Positions 62,756 through 64,000 of a stretch of DNA of 64,000 bases are shown piece by piece (position 1 is the stretch's first letter; the number at the start of each line of letters is the position of its first letter). The translations under genes and the position numbers were made by a program. Under the pieces are notes generated by a model, which saw only the letters and a program-made list of their open reading frames with translations, had not been told where the DNA came from and made no database searches. The DNA comes from CAVRUD01 sp963849635 (GTDB taxonomy: Bacteria; Chloroflexota; Chloroflexia; Thermomicrobiales; UBA6265). The DNA is taken from the NCBI GenBank assembly GCA_963849635.1, contig CAWKIA010000018.1, forward strand, positions 434,001-498,000, in the 5' to 3' direction.

Positions 62756-63334
62756 TTACGAGGTCGGCGTGCCGGCCGCGGGCGACGCCGCCGGGAAGCC
62801 GGGCGCGCCCACGCCCATCCGGACCCCCGTCGCGGGCGGGCCGCCTGTGATGACGTCGACGACGGTGCCCGCCGCGTCGCGGATGGTCGGCCCCGAGCGC
62901 GGGTCATCGTCGAGCAAGGTCTGCCCGTCCTCGCTGACCGTCGGGTAGGCGTCGATGGTGACGGTGCCGACGAAGGCCCCGTTGGCGTCGGAGAGCAGCT
63001 GGACGGAGGTGAAGTGGACGCTGCGCGGGCCGGTGGGTTCCCAGGTCCCGACCTCGGTGCTGACGAAGGTCACGCCTCCGGGCCCGGCCTGGGTGGCCGC
63101 CACCGCCTGGATGTTGGTGCCGTCGGCGAAGAAGACCGCCAGGGCGGGGCCGCCCGGGGCCTTCACGTTCCAGACGCCGACGATCGGGTGGCCGGCCCGG
63201 GCGTCGGCGTCCTCTTGGGCTGACGTCGCAAGCCCCCCTTGACCGACCCCGACCAGCCCGACCGCCACCGCGACCGCCAACGCCACTACTATCGCCAGGT
63301 TCCGCATTCTGCCGCCGAGAGCGTTCGCCTGCAT
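62756..63334 (-). CDS. Secreted hypothetical protein
   Basis: The 192-residue protein has a signal peptide: MQANALGGRMRNLAIVVALA followed by VAVAVGLVGVGQGG and a likely cleavage site after SAQ or nearby. The mature part is a small beta-rich domain (GVWNVKAPGGPALAVFFADG; TEVGTWEPTGPRSVHFTS) and a Pro/Ala-rich C-terminus. It resembles the small exported lipocalin-like domains common in Chloroflexota and actinobacteria, but no function is known. ATG 63334 has GGAAGGAA about eight bases upstream. Confidence 0.75.
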   Translation of the reverse strand: MQANALGGRMRNLAIVVALAVAVAVGLVGVGQGGLATSAQEDADARAGHPIVGVWNVKAPGGPALAVFFADGTNIQAVAATQAGPGGVTFVSTEVGTWEPTGPRSVHFTSVQLLSDANGAFVGTVTIDAYPTVSEDGQTLLDDDPRSGPTIRDAAGTVVDVITGGPPATGVRMGVGAPGFPAASPAAGTPTS

Positions 63335-63536
63335 CGTCGTTTCCTTCCGTGTCCGCGACCCGTGGCCGCGTTCCGTCGAGGGGACCGTTCCCCTCGACCG
63401 CGCAGCCCCATCCTGCCGAAGTGGCGGTAGCGACACATCCCGGAGACCACGGAGTTCTTGGCGGGAGGGAAAACTCGGCGGTCTCCGTAGGGCTACGGAG
63501 GGGTGGGCGGAGACACGGGAATGTGGGGCGCCGCGG

Positions 63537-64000
63537 TCAGACGAGGCCGTGGCGGACGGCGTAGGCGGCCACGGCAGTCCGGGAGTCGAGCCCGAGCTTG
63601 TTGAGGATGGCCGCGACGTGGGTTTCGGCGGTCCGCCGGCCGATGAAGAGCGCCTCCGCGATCTCGCGGTCGGTGTGGCCGGCGACCAGCAGGCGCAGGA
63701 CGTCGCGTTCGCGGCGAGTCAATCCCAGCCGCGCCGCGGGGTCGGCCGGGGTGCGCGGCGACGGCACCCGCTCGACGTGCGCCGCCTCGGCGACCACCGC
63801 CGCCAGGGGGAGCGCCCCGCCGGCTGCCCAGGCGGCGGCGTAGCCGTCGTCGCCGAGCCGCGTCCGCGCGGAGGCGACCGCGCGGTCGTAGTGCGGCCAG
63901 AGTGTGGGGTCGAGCGGTGCGCCGAGCAGCTCGTGCAGGCGCGCGGCCGCCCCGAACAGGCGGGCCGCCGCTTCGGCCTGGCTCCCTTCGGCAGCGAGGA
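63537..64000 (-). CDS. LuxR-family transcriptional regulator, C-terminal part (cut by window end)
   Basis: The visible 154 residues end with a LuxR-type DNA-binding domain: LTRRERDVLRLLVAGHTDRE, EALFIGRRTAETHVAAIL and NKLGLDSRTAVAAYAV. Before it is ARLFGAAARLHELLGAPLDP and LGDDGYAAAWAAGGALPLAA, the end of the helical region seen in large cyclase/ATPase-type LuxR regulators. The N-terminus lies beyond the window. It is divergent in character from the LuxR gene at 59200 and belongs to a different subfamily. Confidence 0.87.
   Translation of the reverse strand, partial: LAAEGSQAEAAARLFGAAARLHELLGAPLDPTLWPHYDRAVASARTRLGDDGYAAAWAAGGALPLAAVVAEAAHVERVPSPRTPADPAARLGLTRRERDVLRLLVAGHTDREIAEALFIGRRTAETHVAAILNKLGLDSRTAVAAYAVRHGLV

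Noticed and set aside
1..64000. CRISPR arrays, rRNA genes, phage genes and replication origin
   Set aside because: No regularly spaced repeats, rRNA-like conserved blocks, phage structural genes or DnaA-box clusters were seen on reading through.

Overview
The window is high-GC bacterial chromosome. I infer a member of the Chloroflexota, most like the Thermomicrobia. The grounds are gene content: an XdhC/MocA-like pair, an XPB helicase with a Bax1/DUF790 partner, an ECF sigma factor with an RskA-type anti-sigma factor, an LCP protein, MalT-like LuxR regulators and an SCO1664-family protein. No rRNA is present to confirm it. The single tRNA is tRNA-Leu(CAA). Most genes lie in short, tightly spaced operons with AAGGAGG-like ribosome binding sites, and several have clear sigma-70-type promoters.

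Layout: 0-0.8 kb holds the end of a molybdenum hydroxylase accessory locus (XdhC tail, broken MocA-like gene). 0.8-8.3 kb has a class III aminotransferase, priA, def, gmk and an NFACT/RqcH gene. 8.3-14.9 kb is a minus-strand housekeeping cluster: DUF177, rpmF, fabH, fabG, accC, a 46-codon ORF, nusB, acpP, tatC. 15-22.9 kb is another minus-strand run: a sugar ABC importer without its own ATPase, two tandem enolase-superfamily dehydratases, rsmD, coaD, a coiled-coil protein and a cupin. 23-42 kb is metabolic and accessory: deaminase, methyltransferase, nucleotidyltransferase, esterase, YdcF, a ureohydrolase, an acyl-CoA synthetase, M55 and C45 hydrolases, rpsU, alcohol dehydrogenase, NUDIX, RNase Z and LCP. 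42.4-44.0 kb has the sigma/anti-sigma pair.

44.1-48 kb is the most coherent specialised system: a HhH protein, an XPB-like helicase and a two-piece Bax1/DUF790 protein behind a near-consensus promoter (TTGACA-N17-TACAAT). A palindrome of the Gram-positive LexA type (GAAC-N4-GTTC) sits over the expected transcription start. This looks like a damage-inducible repair operon. The second Bax1 piece appears to lack the usual nuclease residues.

54.5-58.7 kb contains an IS1182-family element (55585-58742) with 16-bp terminal inverted repeats and a 4-bp target duplication. Besides its transposase it carries a flavin monooxygenase-like gene as passenger. It inserted 36 bp upstream of the start codon of an epimerase gene, cutting it off from its upstream region. 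From 58.7 kb to the end the DNA looks more GC-rich and encodes two LuxR-type regulators and two small proteins, one secreted.

A general caution: between 1 and 54 kb at least nine otherwise well-conserved genes carry single-base frame changes, often at short homopolymers, while none was seen beyond 55 kb. Sequencing or assembly indels are the simplest explanation, so these genes are described as frame-disrupted rather than as proven pseudogenes.
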